Positions 26,662-36,491 are shown, counted from the stretch's first letter. The stretch is 64,000 nt of DNA from RGIG9608 sp045612365 (GCA_045612365.1 JAZKYY010000008.1:1-64000); one strand, 5' to 3'. The notes: generated from the letters alone by a model not told the origin. Translations and numbers: made by a program.

Positions 26662-26709
26662 ATAAAAAAGTGCGAAAGGATGCTATTTATTTTTTCCTCA
26701 TCGCACTTT
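26662..26709 (-). terminator. terminator of sufB
   Basis: AAAGTGCGA (26668-26676) pairs with TCGCACTTT (26701-26709) with an inner AGGA/TCCT stem; the leftward transcript ends in a T run. Confidence 0.8.
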
Positions 26710-26733
26710 AATTCTCTTTATCAAATCTTAGAA

Positions 26734-28161
26734 CTAACCAACACTACCTTCCAATGAAATTTGAAGCAGTTTTTGAGCTTCAACTGCAAATTCCATCGGC
26801 AACTTATTGATAACCTCTTTAGCATAGCCATTCACAATAAGTCCTACAGCATCTTCTGTCCCAATACCTCGTTGATTGCAATAAAACAACTGATCTTCAC
26901 TAACTTTAGAGGTCGTTGCTTCATGTTCAACTATTGATGTTTCGTTTCGCACATCCATGTGTGGAAAAGTATGTGCACCACAACTATCTCCCAAAAGCAA
27001 ACTATCGCACTGAGAAAAATTGCGGCAATTAGAAGCTTTTTCGGCCACTTTTACCAATCCTCGATACGAATTCTGACTTTTTCCCGCAGAAATTCCTTTT
27101 GATATTATGCGACTACGAGAATTCTTTCCCAAATGAACCATTTTTGTGCCAGTATCAGCTTGTTGGTAATTGTTTGTTACTGCCACGGAATAAAACTCTC
27201 CAACAGAATTATCTCCTTTTAAAATGCAACTTGGGTATTTCCATGTAATGGCCGAACCAGTTTCTACTTGCGTCCACGAGATTTTTGAATTTTCTCCTTT
27301 ACACAAAGCACGTTTAGTTACAAAATTATAAATACCGCCTTTCCCATTTTTATCTCCTGGATACCAATTCTGCACAGTTGAATATTTCACTTCGGCATTA
27401 TTCAACACCACAATTTCCACAATAGCTGCATGAAGTTGGTTTTCATCACGCATTGGCGCTGTACATCCCTCCAGATAAGACACATACGAATCATCATCTG
27501 CGACAATAAGCGTACGTTCAAATTGTCCTGTATTACTAGCATTTATTCGGAAATAAGTACTCAACTCCATCGGACAACGAACACCTTTAGGAATATAAAC
27601 AAACGATCCATCTGAAAAAACAGCACTATTCAGCGCAGCATAATAATTATCTGCATACGACACCACCGAACCCAAATAACTCTGAACCAAATCGGGATAT
27701 TCCTTTACAGCTTCGCTTATGGAACAAAAAATAATTCCTTTTTCTGCCAATGTTTCGCGGAACGTTGTTTTTACACTCACGCTATCCATTACCGCATCAA
27801 CGGCAATTCCAGACAAAGCTTTCTGCTCTTCAAGAGGAATCCCTAATTTTTCAAAAGTTTTAAGCAACTCAGGATCGACCTCGTCAAGCGATTTTGGCGT
27901 ATTTTTTCGAGGCGCTGCATAATAAGATATTTTCTGAAAATCTATTTCCGGAATATCTAAATGCGCCCAAGTAGGCAATTCCATTTTTTGCCAATAGCGG
28001 AAAGATTTCAATCGAAACTCAAGTAACCACTTTGGCTCCTCTTTTTTTGACGAAATTAAACGAACAATCTCCTCGCTAAGTCCAGACGCTATTGTATCTG
28101 TTTCTATTTGTGTGGTAAAACCATATTTATAGTCAGACGATGTAAATTCCTCTATTTTCAT
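26734..28161 (-). CDS. sufB: Fe-S cluster scaffold SufB
   Basis: 475 residues, full length. Typical SufB stretches: PKGVRCPMELSTYFRINA, LEGCTAPMRDENQLHAAIVEI, VQNWYPGDKNGKGGIYNFVTKR, TKVSEDQLFYCNQRG and the C-terminal NKLPMEFAVEAQKLLQISLEGSVG. SufB builds Fe-S clusters together with the ATPase SufC and usually SufD. Here neither sufC, sufD nor sufS is adjacent: a terminator follows directly and an unrelated membrane-protein gene comes next. A leftward TAATTTTG (28189-28182) precedes it. Confidence 0.96.
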   Translation of the reverse strand: MKIEEFTSSDYKYGFTTQIETDTIASGLSEEIVRLISSKKEEPKWLLEFRLKSFRYWQKMELPTWAHLDIPEIDFQKISYYAAPRKNTPKSLDEVDPELLKTFEKLGIPLEEQKALSGIAVDAVMDSVSVKTTFRETLAEKGIIFCSISEAVKEYPDLVQSYLGSVVSYADNYYAALNSAVFSDGSFVYIPKGVRCPMELSTYFRINASNTGQFERTLIVADDDSYVSYLEGCTAPMRDENQLHAAIVEIVVLNNAEVKYSTVQNWYPGDKNGKGGIYNFVTKRALCKGENSKISWTQVETGSAITWKYPSCILKGDNSVGEFYSVAVTNNYQQADTGTKMVHLGKNSRSRIISKGISAGKSQNSYRGLVKVAEKASNCRNFSQCDSLLLGDSCGAHTFPHMDVRNETSIVEHEATTSKVSEDQLFYCNQRGIGTEDAVGLIVNGYAKEVINKLPMEFAVEAQKLLQISLEGSVG

Positions 28162-28444
28162 TGCATCTAAATCTTGAACTGCAAAATTAACTAAAAGGAA
28201 TGAATAAAAACTATGATTACAACAAACATCACAAAAGAAAACATAAAGAATTTATAAACGTTTCAGCAGGAGCAAGGAGTTTAGTATTGCAAATGACAAA
28301 AAAGTCAAAATCTTCTTTTTTTTATTGAAGACAATGATTGAGAATTGAGAACTAAAACACACAACCAAAAGAAGAACAGATAAAAAGAAAAAATATCCTT
28401 TTTTTGTTTCTTCAAATTGCGTATATTTGCAGACTTTTTGGGTA
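28162..28444. other. 283-nt divergent intergenic region, sufB/bamD
   Basis: Holds a leftward -7 box for sufB (28189-28182) and a rightward TATATTTG (28422-28429) with TTTG at 28403-28406 for bamD. I see no ORF or strong hairpin. Confidence 0.5.
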
Positions 28445-29251
28445 ATGCGCAGAATTTGTATTCATATTGTTTGGATAATGTTAGTGTTAAGTTCTTGCGG
28501 AACGTATCATCAGATACAAAAAAGCAAAGATGTTGATGCTAAATTTGTGGCTGCAAAAAATTATTTTCAGGATAAGAAATATGCAAAAGCAGCTACTTTG
28601 TTCGACGAAATTTCAGTTCACTTTCGAGGAACAATGCAAGCTCAAGAAATTTTGTTTTTGCTTTCGGAATCCTATTTCGGGCAAAAAGATTATTACGCAG
28701 CTGTAGAGCATTATGAAATTTACCTAAAAAATTACCCACAAGGCGAATATGTACGTGAAAGTAATTTCATGAAAGGTCTTTGTTATTATAAACTTTCCCC
28801 CGATGCTCGGCTCGACCAAGAGTACACAATAAAAGGAATTTCGGCACTTGAAGATTATGTAGCACTTTATCCAAATTCGGATAAAACATCAGAAGCCTAC
28901 AATTATTTGAACGAGTTGAAGGAAAAATTGGCTAGAAAGGCATACTTGAATTGCAAAATATATTACGATTTAGGAATTTATATGGGCAATAATTATCGTT
29001 CTGCAATTATATGTGCCGAAGATGCTATTCGCAACTATCCCGAATCAGAGTATTGTGACGATTTGCATTTTTTGATTTTAAAATCAAAATGGAAAGAAGC
29101 TCAATACAGTGTAGCAGAACGCAAAGAGGAACGCTATAGCGAAGTTGTTGACGAATATTACAACTACATCAATGAGTTTCCAGAAGGAAAAAATCTCAAA
29201 GATGCAGACAAAATACTAAAAGAAGCAAAAAATTATTTAAAAGAAAAATAA
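28445..29251 (+). CDS. bamD: outer-membrane assembly lipoprotein BamD
   Basis: 268 residues: lipoprotein signal (LVLSSCGTY), then five TPR-like repeats (A-x-x-Y-F-x-x-x-K-Y-x-x-A, ...SESYFGQKDYYAAVEHYEIYLKNYP...), as in BamD/YfiO. It helps the Bam complex insert barrels. A TTG 18 nt upstream coincides with the -7 box and is rejected as a start. It begins the conserved Bacteroidota string bamD-rpoZ-coaBC-DUF4835-recN, with rpoZ 2 nt behind. Confidence 0.93.
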   Translation: MRRICIHIVWIMLVLSSCGTYHQIQKSKDVDAKFVAAKNYFQDKKYAKAATLFDEISVHFRGTMQAQEILFLLSESYFGQKDYYAAVEHYEIYLKNYPQGEYVRESNFMKGLCYYKLSPDARLDQEYTIKGISALEDYVALYPNSDKTSEAYNYLNELKEKLARKAYLNCKIYYDLGIYMGNNYRSAIICAEDAIRNYPESEYCDDLHFLILKSKWKEAQYSVAERKEERYSEVVDEYYNYINEFPEGKNLKDADKILKEAKNYLKEK

Positions 29252-29253
29252 AT

Positions 29254-29580
29254 ATGGATTTCAAAAAAACAAAAGCACCAAATTCTATTGTTACTAGAGA
29301 CATGAACGATTTAAGTTCAAACGTTGGTAACGTGTATGAAACAGTAAATATCATTGCAAAACGCGCTAATCAAATCAACCACGATTTGAAAGATGAATTG
29401 GGCAAAAAATTGCAAGAATATGGTTCTTTAACCGACAATTTGGAAGAAATCACTGAAAATCGTGAACAAATTGCCATTTCACGCTATTACGAAAAAATTC
29501 CAAAGGCAACTTTGATTGCTACACAAGAATTCATCGAAGACAAAGTGGTCTATCGTGATCCTTCCGAAATGGCGGAGTAG
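29254..29580 (+). CDS. rpoZ: RNA polymerase omega subunit
   Basis: 108 residues of the Bacteroidota-type omega/Rpb6 family (NVYETVNIIAKRANQIN near residue 27, then a Glu-rich tail). Identity is supported by position between bamD and coaBC, its usual place in this phylum. Omega helps fold and hold beta' in the core polymerase. Confidence 0.88.
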   Translation: MDFKKTKAPNSIVTRDMNDLSSNVGNVYETVNIIAKRANQINHDLKDELGKKLQEYGSLTDNLEEITENREQIAISRYYEKIPKATLIATQEFIEDKVVYRDPSEMAE

Positions 29581-29612
29581 TATTTTTTCACATACTAAAT
29601 TAGTATTCTAAG

Positions 29613-29658
29613 GAAAAGATAAGGTCAAAGTTTCTTCGAACTTTTTCATTATCTTTTC
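29613..29658 (+). promoter_or_regulatory. hairpin between rpoZ and coaBC
   Basis: GAAAAGATAA (29613-29622) pairs with TTATCTTTTC (29649-29658), enclosing AAAGTT/AACTTT (29627-29632 with 29639-29644). It is followed by a weak T-rich stretch, so it could partly terminate or stabilise the mRNA inside the operon. Confidence 0.45.
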
Positions 29659-29682
29659 TTGCATTTTTTAAGCGTTAAAGCG

Positions 29683-30882
29683 ATGTTACAAAACAAGAAA
29701 ATCATAGTAGGTGTTACAGGCGGTATTGCTGCATACAAAACAGCTTATATCATAAGAGAACTAGTTAAAAGAGGTGCTGAAGTAAAAGTCTTGATGACAG
29801 AAAAAGCAAAAGAATTTATCACTCCCCTAACATTGGCTACTTTATCAAAAAATCCTGTTTGTATTGATTTTTTTGATCCAACAAATGGAGCATGGAATAG
29901 TCATGTAAGTTTAGGAATCTGGGCTGATGCATTTCTCATTGCTCCTGCCACAGCCAACACTTTAGCAAAAATGGCAAATGGCATCGCTGATAACTTGTTG
30001 CTAACCACATATCTTTCTGCCAAATGTCCTGTCTTTGTTGCTCCTGCAATGGACTTAGATATGTTCAAACATTCAGCAACACAACACAATTTGGAACTTC
30101 TCCGACAAAACAATTGCTACATCATAGAACCAACTTCTGGAGAATTGGCAAGTGGTTTAGACGGAAAAGGAAGAATGGAAGAACCCTTAAAAATCGTTGA
30201 ATTTCTTGAAAACGCCTTAAATACCAATCAACCATTAAAAGGGAAAAAAATTCTCATTACTGCTGGTCCAACGTATGAAAAAATAGATCCAGTTCGTTTT
30301 ATCGGGAACTATTCATCTGGAAAAATGGGATTTGCTCTAGCCGAAAAATGTGCTGAAGCAGGAGCAGAAGTTATTTTAGTAGCAGGTCCTGTTGCTCTAA
30401 AAACTCAAAATCAAAATATTCAAAGAATTGATATTGAGTCAGCAAAAGAAATGAATGAAGTAACATGCAAAATATTTTCCCAATGCGACGGAGCAATTCT
30501 AAGCGCTGCAGTTGCAGATTTTTCTCCAAAAAGTTTTGAAAATGAGAAAATCAAGAAAAAAGGAGAAATGACTCTTGAACTACAGCAAACCCCTGACATT
30601 GCCGAAAATCTCGGAAAAGCAAAAACTAAAAAACAATTTTTAGTAGGTTTTGCACTAGAAACAAACGATGAAGAAAGTAATGCACAACAAAAACTTAAAC
30701 GCAAAAACTTTGATTTTATAGTTCTAAACTCGATGAGAGAAGAAAACACTTGTTTTGGTGTTGACACAAATAAAATCAACATTATTCATAAAACGGGAGA
30801 AATAAAAAATTTCTTACTAAAAACAAAAATAGAAGTTGCTCAAGACATTGTTGATGAAATAATTAGTTTATTACAAAAATGA
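29683..30882 (+). CDS. coaBC: bifunctional phosphopantothenoylcysteine decarboxylase/synthetase
   Basis: 399 residues; the N-terminal flavoprotein CoaC domain (VGVTGGIAAYK near residue 10, catalytic-type MTEKAKEFI..., PAMDLDM) is joined to a CoaB domain (ITAGPTYEKIDPVRFIGNYSSGKMG near residue 190, AAVADFSP). It turns 4'-phosphopantothenate plus Cys into 4'-phosphopantetheine for CoA. The start at 29683 gives the family's N-terminus; an upstream ATG adds 8 atypical residues. Confidence 0.95.
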   Translation: MLQNKKIIVGVTGGIAAYKTAYIIRELVKRGAEVKVLMTEKAKEFITPLTLATLSKNPVCIDFFDPTNGAWNSHVSLGIWADAFLIAPATANTLAKMANGIADNLLLTTYLSAKCPVFVAPAMDLDMFKHSATQHNLELLRQNNCYIIEPTSGELASGLDGKGRMEEPLKIVEFLENALNTNQPLKGKKILITAGPTYEKIDPVRFIGNYSSGKMGFALAEKCAEAGAEVILVAGPVALKTQNQNIQRIDIESAKEMNEVTCKIFSQCDGAILSAAVADFSPKSFENEKIKKKGEMTLELQQTPDIAENLGKAKTKKQFLVGFALETNDEESNAQQKLKRKNFDFIVLNSMREENTCFGVDTNKINIIHKTGEIKNFLLKTKIEVAQDIVDEIISLLQK

Positions 30883-31778
30883 AAAAGTTCGTTCTTGCAA
30901 TATTGTTCTTTGTTGGGATAAACTCTTTTGCTCAGGAATTGAATTGTAAATTGCAAATCAATTCCTCGCAAGTACAAACTTCAAACAAACAGATTTTTGA
31001 AACTCTGCAAACGGTTCTAAACGAGTTTATGAACAATCGCCATTGGACAAATTATGTTTATACAGAAGAAGAACGGATTGATTGTAACATTTTAATTACA
31101 GTAAAAACTTACGTTGACAATGCTTTTACGGCGGATATCCAAGTACAAGCTCGCCGACCAGTTTACAACTCATCTTACCACTCCCCTATTTTTAATTTCA
31201 AAGATGAAAGTTTCAATTTCTCGTACGTAGAATTTGACCCTATTGAAATAAATGAGAATACTTACGAATCAAATTTAACTGCCGTTTTGGCTTACTACGC
31301 ATATATTATTATCGGCTATGACGCAGATTCTTTTAGCAAATTAGGAGGAACTCCTTATTTTCAAAAGGCAGAAAACATAGTCAATTTAATGCAAAGCCGT
31401 TCGGATTCTGAAGCAAGTGGTTGGAAAGCTTTTGAAAGCACGAGAAATCGTTATTCTTTAATCAACAATCTTATGGATGAACGATTTCGCAGTTTTAGAG
31501 AAATGTTTTACTCTTATCATCGTTTAGGATTGGACGAAATGACTGCAAATGTTGAAAATGCAAGAGCAAAAATTGCATCGCTATTACCTGTTTTGAAAGA
31601 AATTAACAACATGCAGCCATCAGCCATTGCTACCATTTCATTTCTTGATGCCAAAAACGATGAAATAATTAATATTTTCTCAAAAAAAGGAACTTCAAAA
31701 GAAAAAGAAACAATTTACGAATTACTTACCGACATAAATCCAACACTAACCCATCGATACGAAACAATAAAAGATTAG
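30879..31778 (+). CDS. DUF4835 family exported protein
   Basis: 299 residues with a signal peptide (MKKFVLAILFFVGINSFAQ). Family-like segments: ELNCKLQINSSQVQ, FETLQTVLNEFMNNRHWT, and SPIFNFKDESFNFSYVEFDPI. Matches the Bacteroidota DUF4835 family encoded before recN. Function unknown, periplasmic by its signal. Start overlaps coaBC by 4 nt (ATGA). Confidence 0.88.
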   Translation: MKKFVLAILFFVGINSFAQELNCKLQINSSQVQTSNKQIFETLQTVLNEFMNNRHWTNYVYTEEERIDCNILITVKTYVDNAFTADIQVQARRPVYNSSYHSPIFNFKDESFNFSYVEFDPIEINENTYESNLTAVLAYYAYIIIGYDADSFSKLGGTPYFQKAENIVNLMQSRSDSEASGWKAFESTRNRYSLINNLMDERFRSFREMFYSYHRLGLDEMTANVENARAKIASLLPVLKEINNMQPSAIATISFLDAKNDEIINIFSKKGTSKEKETIYELLTDINPTLTHRYETIKD

Positions 31779-31785
31779 AAAACGT

Positions 31786-33444
31786 ATGCTAAAACATCTT
31801 GAAATAAAAAATTATGCACTAATTGAGCATTTGAGCATTGATTTCTCAAACGGTTTCTCTGTTCTTACTGGAGAAACGGGTTCTGGTAAATCAATAATTA
31901 TGGGAGCTTTAGCATTAGTTTTAGGACAAAGAGCCGATTCAAAAACCATTCAAGATGGCAAACAAAAATGCATTGTAGAGGCTACTTTTAAGATAAATGG
32001 TTATGATTTGGAATCTTTCTTTGAAGAGAATGATTTGGATTTTGAAGAAGAAATCATAGTTCGACGAGAAGTTCAAGAAAATGGCAAGTCACGTGCCTTC
32101 ATCAACGACACCCCCACCACGTTAAACGTACTTAAAGAACTTACGTCTCAACTTATAGACATACATTCTCAACACGAGAATCTATTGTTGACAAAAGAAT
32201 CTTTTTTACTTGACATAGTAGATTCGGTAGCAAAAACAAAAACTCTAAAAAAAGACTTTTTTGAAAAATACACATATTACAAAAAAGTTTATGCTGAACT
32301 TTATGAATTAAAAGAAAATGCTGAAAAAATAAAAGCAGATCGCGATTATGCCTTATTTCAGTTCAATCAACTTTCGGATGCAAAATTAAAAGAAAACGAA
32401 CAAGAAAGTTTAGAAACAGAACTCTCAATGCTTAGTCATACAGAAGAGATAAAAAATGCGTTGTCTAGTGTTTATAACTTTTTGGAAGGAGAGCAACAAA
32501 ACTCACTTTCTAAACTAAGAGATCTAGAAAATCAAGTTAAACGTATTGAGCAATATTCTCCAGCACTAGGAGAATTGGCAAATCGTTTAGAAAGCTGTCG
32601 CATCGAACTAAAGGACATTTCTTCTGAAAGCGAAACCTTACTTAATACTACAGACTTCAACCCAAACAAAAAAGCAGAAATAGAAGAACGACTAAATCTC
32701 ATTTATAGTTTACAACAAAAACATCGAGTTTCTTCTATAGATGAGTTACTCAAATTGCAAAGCGAATTTGAACAGAAATTACAACAAATAGATTTTTTTG
32801 ACACTAATCTAGAAGCCCTCCAAAAAAAAGTAAACGAAGCCTTCGATCTTATGCAAAATGCCGCAAAACTGCTTTCTGACAAACGACATTCTGTATGTGG
32901 AGAAATATCAAAAATGATAGAAGAAAAACTCATTCTTTTAGGAATGCCAAATTCACAATTCGAGGTTTCGATTAGCGAAAAAAACGATTTTTCTCCGTCG
33001 GGAAAAGACTTAGTAGAATTTTTATTTACCGCAAACAAAAATGGCAGTTTGAAACCTATTACCGACATTGCTTCTGGAGGTGAAATGTCGAGAGTTATGC
33101 TCAGTATTAAATCTCTACTAATCTCAAAATCTTATCTCCCAACTATTATTTTCGATGAAATCGACACAGGAGTCTCTGGAGAAATTGCACATCGTATGGG
33201 AGAAATAATGGCCTTCATAGCTCAAACAACGCAAGTTATTTCCATCACACATCTTCCACAAATTGCATCAAAAGGTACCACTCACTATAAAGTCTACAAA
33301 TTCGACAACGAACAATCAACAATAACAAATATCGTTGAGTTATCTAAAGAAGAAAGAATTCTAGAAATTGCAGAACTTTTAAGCGGAAAAAATCCTTCTC
33401 AAGCAGCAATTGAAAATGCGAAAGAGTTACTAGGAGAAAGATAA
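31786..33444 (+). CDS. recN: DNA repair protein RecN
   Basis: 552 residues of the SMC-like RecN family: Walker A GETGSGKS at 29-36, DIHSQHENLLL, two coiled-coil arms, ABC signature ASGGEMSRVMLSIK and Walker B TIIFDEIDTGVSG. It acts in double-strand break repair. Last gene of the bamD string, convergent with the M23 gene 8 nt away. Confidence 0.97.
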   Translation: MLKHLEIKNYALIEHLSIDFSNGFSVLTGETGSGKSIIMGALALVLGQRADSKTIQDGKQKCIVEATFKINGYDLESFFEENDLDFEEEIIVRREVQENGKSRAFINDTPTTLNVLKELTSQLIDIHSQHENLLLTKESFLLDIVDSVAKTKTLKKDFFEKYTYYKKVYAELYELKENAEKIKADRDYALFQFNQLSDAKLKENEQESLETELSMLSHTEEIKNALSSVYNFLEGEQQNSLSKLRDLENQVKRIEQYSPALGELANRLESCRIELKDISSESETLLNTTDFNPNKKAEIEERLNLIYSLQQKHRVSSIDELLKLQSEFEQKLQQIDFFDTNLEALQKKVNEAFDLMQNAAKLLSDKRHSVCGEISKMIEEKLILLGMPNSQFEVSISEKNDFSPSGKDLVEFLFTANKNGSLKPITDIASGGEMSRVMLSIKSLLISKSYLPTIIFDEIDTGVSGEIAHRMGEIMAFIAQTTQVISITHLPQIASKGTTHYKVYKFDNEQSTITNIVELSKEERILEIAELLSGKNPSQAAIENAKELLGER

Positions 33445-33452
33445 AAAACGGC

Positions 33453-34325
33453 TTATCTCCACCTAATTTTCTGACCAATCCGAATGATACTCTTTGATGA
33501 TATTCTATTAAGTTTACAGAGATTAGAGACACTTGTACCATAACGGCGAGCCAACCCAGAAAGTGTATCTCCGGAACGAACTACGCAATAACAAGCTTTG
33601 GCTAACTCATCCAAGATACTTTTATGATCGTACGCATCAGTTTTTACCATCAAGAAATCATCACTACGAATTTGTTTTTCATCAAAATCTATAATTTTCC
33701 GAGGATTTATAGCATTCCCCAAAAAACGTATCTCAAAATGTAAATGAGGGCCTGTTGATCGTCCCGTATTTCCTCCTAAAGCTATCGGTTGCCCAGCCTT
33801 AACAGTATCATTAACCTGCATAAAAGATTTGGACAAATGAGCATAAACTGTTTCCAAACCGTTGGAATGGCGAATAACCAAATATCTGCCATAACCGCTT
33901 TTTTCATAATCTAGAATTCGTACTTGTCCATCAAAAATGGAACGAACGGTATCTCCCACATTCAAACCTATATCAATTCCGTAATGAAAACGATACCTTC
34001 TCAAACCAAAATTTGACGTTATACGAGTGCTCTCTACCGGATGGACATACTCTTTGCAAGCAAAGCATAAAGAATCTGGTAAACTATCAATTTTAACTTT
34101 GTAAGGGTTTACCTTTTCTGTATTCCAATTACCAAAATAAAGAGAATCTGCTGGATGCGATCCATGCCACAAACGTTCATTTTCTAATTCAAACTCAGTT
34201 AAAAACTCTATGGTGTCTGGACTATTTTGTTGTAAAAAATCCAACTCAATTTCTTGAGCCGAAAAAGAAACAAAAAAATGTATCAAAAAAACAGAACAAA
34301 AGAATCTTAATGACTTATCTTTCAT
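33453..34325 (-). CDS. secreted M23 (LytM) peptidase with C-terminal LysM
   Basis: 290 residues: signal peptide (MKDKSLRFFCSVFLIHFFVSFSA), LytM domain with all metal and catalytic residues present (H114-x3-D118, H163 in YAHLS, H194-L-H196), and a LysM repeat from about residue 246 (VVRSGDTLSGLARRYG). A functional peptidoglycan endopeptidase that binds glycan strands through LysM. It begins within the ndk 3' end (11-nt overlap), so both are on one transcript. Confidence 0.93.
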   Translation of the reverse strand: MKDKSLRFFCSVFLIHFFVSFSAQEIELDFLQQNSPDTIEFLTEFELENERLWHGSHPADSLYFGNWNTEKVNPYKVKIDSLPDSLCFACKEYVHPVESTRITSNFGLRRYRFHYGIDIGLNVGDTVRSIFDGQVRILDYEKSGYGRYLVIRHSNGLETVYAHLSKSFMQVNDTVKAGQPIALGGNTGRSTGPHLHFEIRFLGNAINPRKIIDFDEKQIRSDDFLMVKTDAYDHKSILDELAKACYCVVRSGDTLSGLARRYGTSVSNLCKLNRISSKSIIRIGQKIRWR

Positions 34326-34776
34326 CGCTTGCATAAATAAAATCTAATGTAGGCAATTCGTAATCAAAAAAGTCACTCTCTACAAAGAAACGATTCAATT
34401 CTATTTTTGCATTTTCCACAGAATCCGATGTATGCACAATATTTTCTTGTCCACTAACACTGTAATCACCTCTAATGGTTCCTGCCACAGCATTTCTTCC
34501 GTTTGTTGCTCCCGTCATCGAACGTACCACTTGCACACAATCAATTCCCTCCCAACAACAAACTACAACTGGCGAAGCTTTCATTGCCGCTACAATGCGA
34601 GGAAAGAATGGACGGTCTATCAAATGAGCATAATGTTCTGCCAAAATCTCATCAGTCAATTGTATCATTTTGATAGCAACCAACTTCAAACCTTTTCTTT
34701 CAAATCGAGTAATAACTTCTCCTATCAAACCACGCTGAATTGCACTAGGTTTTAGAATAACTAATGTTCTTTCCAT
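34315..34776 (-). CDS. ndk: nucleoside diphosphate kinase
   Basis: 153 residues; begins ERTLVILKPSAIQRG, with the phosphorylated His115 in NIVHTSDS (canonical NxxHGSDS with G to T). It balances NTP pools. A leftward TATCTTTG (34805-34798) lies 22 nt upstream. Confidence 0.97.
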   Translation of the reverse strand: MERTLVILKPSAIQRGLIGEVITRFERKGLKLVAIKMIQLTDEILAEHYAHLIDRPFFPRIVAAMKASPVVVCCWEGIDCVQVVRSMTGATNGRNAVAGTIRGDYSVSGQENIVHTSDSVENAKIELNRFFVESDFFDYELPTLDFIYASDER

Positions 34777-34925
34777 AACTCATAAATTTATTGTTTACAA
34801 AGATAACTAAAAATGAAATAAGAATCACTACATTCGAATTTTTATAGCTATCAACTATTTGCTACTTTTGCAATAAAATTCTTTATTCTTCGTTTAGAAA
34901 ACAAGTATTCATCAAAAAAAAATCA

Positions 34926-35618
34926 ATGAAAATTAGGAATAAAGTTCTTCTTCTTTTTCTACTAACTTGTTTAGGTGTAAAGGCACAAAACTTACCTTAT
35001 GCCGACTACAAGCATTTTCATTTTGGATTTTCGTTAGGTTTGAATTTTTTAGATTTTAACACAACGCCAAGCCTAAAAGAGATTGACGGAGAGACTTACC
35101 AAGCCGATGTTGTCAGTTTAATGCCCGGATTTACCGTATCGCTAATTTCGGATGTTAGACTAAATGACTACTTCAACATACGATTTTCTCCTGGATTACA
35201 TTTTGGCGAACGCACCATAAGTTATTTAGGACAAACAACTCAAGAACGCTTCAGCACATCAGTACAATCCGCCATTATTGCACTACCTATTTACCTTAAA
35301 TTTAGCGCATTTCGCCTACACGACTACAAACCATATTTAATTGCTGGAGGAGGAGTCTCTTTTGATGTTTTCAAAAATAAAAAAGTGCCGATTATGCTCA
35401 ACACTTTTGACTACTTTATTGATTTTGGAGCAGGATGTTGTATTTATTTTCCATACTTTAGATTTTCTCCTGAAATAAAATTCTCTATTGGATTTAATAA
35501 TGTATTAATGCCGTTTGATAAACAAGGGAGAGAAGACAATATTGAGTTCAAACGATACAATGACGCCATTGCCAAAATGACAACAACAATGCTCACAGTT
35601 TGCTTCAATTTTGAGTAA
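34926..35618 (+). CDS. porT: T9SS outer-membrane barrel protein PorT/SprT
   Basis: 230 residues with a signal peptide (LLLFLLTCLGVKAQ) and a small beta-barrel. The start of the mature protein (NLPYADYKHFHFGFSLGLNFLDF) and later FSPGLHFGERTISYLG and PYLIAGGGVSFDVF match the PorT family, an essential part of type IX secretion and gliding machineries. Its neighbour two genes on (36567) is a T9SS cargo. A TACTTTTG box at 34863-34870 precedes it. Confidence 0.85.
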   Translation: MKIRNKVLLLFLLTCLGVKAQNLPYADYKHFHFGFSLGLNFLDFNTTPSLKEIDGETYQADVVSLMPGFTVSLISDVRLNDYFNIRFSPGLHFGERTISYLGQTTQERFSTSVQSAIIALPIYLKFSAFRLHDYKPYLIAGGGVSFDVFKNKKVPIMLNTFDYFIDFGAGCCIYFPYFRFSPEIKFSIGFNNVLMPFDKQGREDNIEFKRYNDAIAKMTTTMLTVCFNFE

Positions 35619-35620
35619 TA

Positions 35621-36391
35621 CTATTCAACAACGATTGTTTCAAACCCTAAGTTTCTAACTCTTTCCCCAATTTCTTGCAATTTTTCTTTTGACGCCTTTT
35701 GCAAATTGTCAGCAGGAGTTTTTCTGTCTAGCGAATAAACTTGTACTGACTTTGGGCAAATCTTTTTCAAAACACTCAACCACGCAGACACCTCTTCTTC
35801 TGTTGTGTTGTCAAAAAGTTTTTCATTAAAAACACCACTAAAAAAAAGTGTTTGAATAGTCAATTTACCATTGAATTGAGATAGCATATCAATAGTTTTC
35901 TCAATAGAAAAATTAGGATTGGTTGGCTGGTTGATTACTTTTACAGTCGATTCAATTGCGGAATCGAGTTTAAGAATGTTATTATCAACCTTTTTCAAAG
36001 CTTCAAAAACTCGCTCATTATTGATCATTGTAGCATTTGACAACACACTAATTTTTGCAGTAGGATAGTAAAAATCTCTAAGACGAATTGTTTCCTCTAT
36101 TATTTCAAAAAAACAAGGATGCAAAGTTGGTTCGCCATCTCCAGCAAAAGTTATCGTGTCCAAATCCTCATTATTTTGCAACATCTCCTTTAATCTGCCT
36201 TCAAGAGCGAATTTAACATCATCTAGTAGCGGAAATGTCGCATCCTTTACATTCACCGAATTAAACCCGCATTCGCAATAAATGCAGTTAAATGTGCAAA
36301 TCTTGTTCCCCTTTGGCAAAAGATTCACACCCAAAGAAGTTCCTAAACGACGACTTTTTATCGGACCAAAAACTATTTTCTCAAACAACAT
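35621..36391 (-). CDS. radical SAM protein (COG0731-like)
   Basis: 256 residues; cluster motif C-x3-C-x2-C in CTFNCIYC, preceded by FGPIKSRRLGTSLGVNLLP, a signature of the COG0731 radical SAM group, and followed by FAGDGEPTLHP. No twitch or SPASM extension. Members are often annotated after the wybutosine-type tRNA enzymes, but their role in bacteria is not settled. Start at ATG 36391 (a TTG 21 nt upstream is less likely). Confidence 0.85.
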   Translation of the reverse strand: MLFEKIVFGPIKSRRLGTSLGVNLLPKGNKICTFNCIYCECGFNSVNVKDATFPLLDDVKFALEGRLKEMLQNNEDLDTITFAGDGEPTLHPCFFEIIEETIRLRDFYYPTAKISVLSNATMINNERVFEALKKVDNNILKLDSAIESTVKVINQPTNPNFSIEKTIDMLSQFNGKLTIQTLFFSGVFNEKLFDNTTEEEVSAWLSVLKKICPKSVQVYSLDRKTPADNLQKASKEKLQEIGERVRNLGFETIVVE

Positions 36392-36462
36392 AGACGAACA
36401 CTTTTTTACCAAAACTTCTAAGCAAAATTAGAAAAAAAATACTGCAAATAGTAAAAAAGTCC

Positions 36463-36487
36463 AGAAAGAAAGAAAGAAAGAAAGAAA
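36463..36487 (+). repeat. tetranucleotide repeat (AGAA)6
   Basis: Six uninterrupted AGAA units plus one base, ending 4 nt upstream of the -33 box of the endoglycosidase promoter. Confidence 0.95.
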
Positions 36488-36491
36488 TTTC

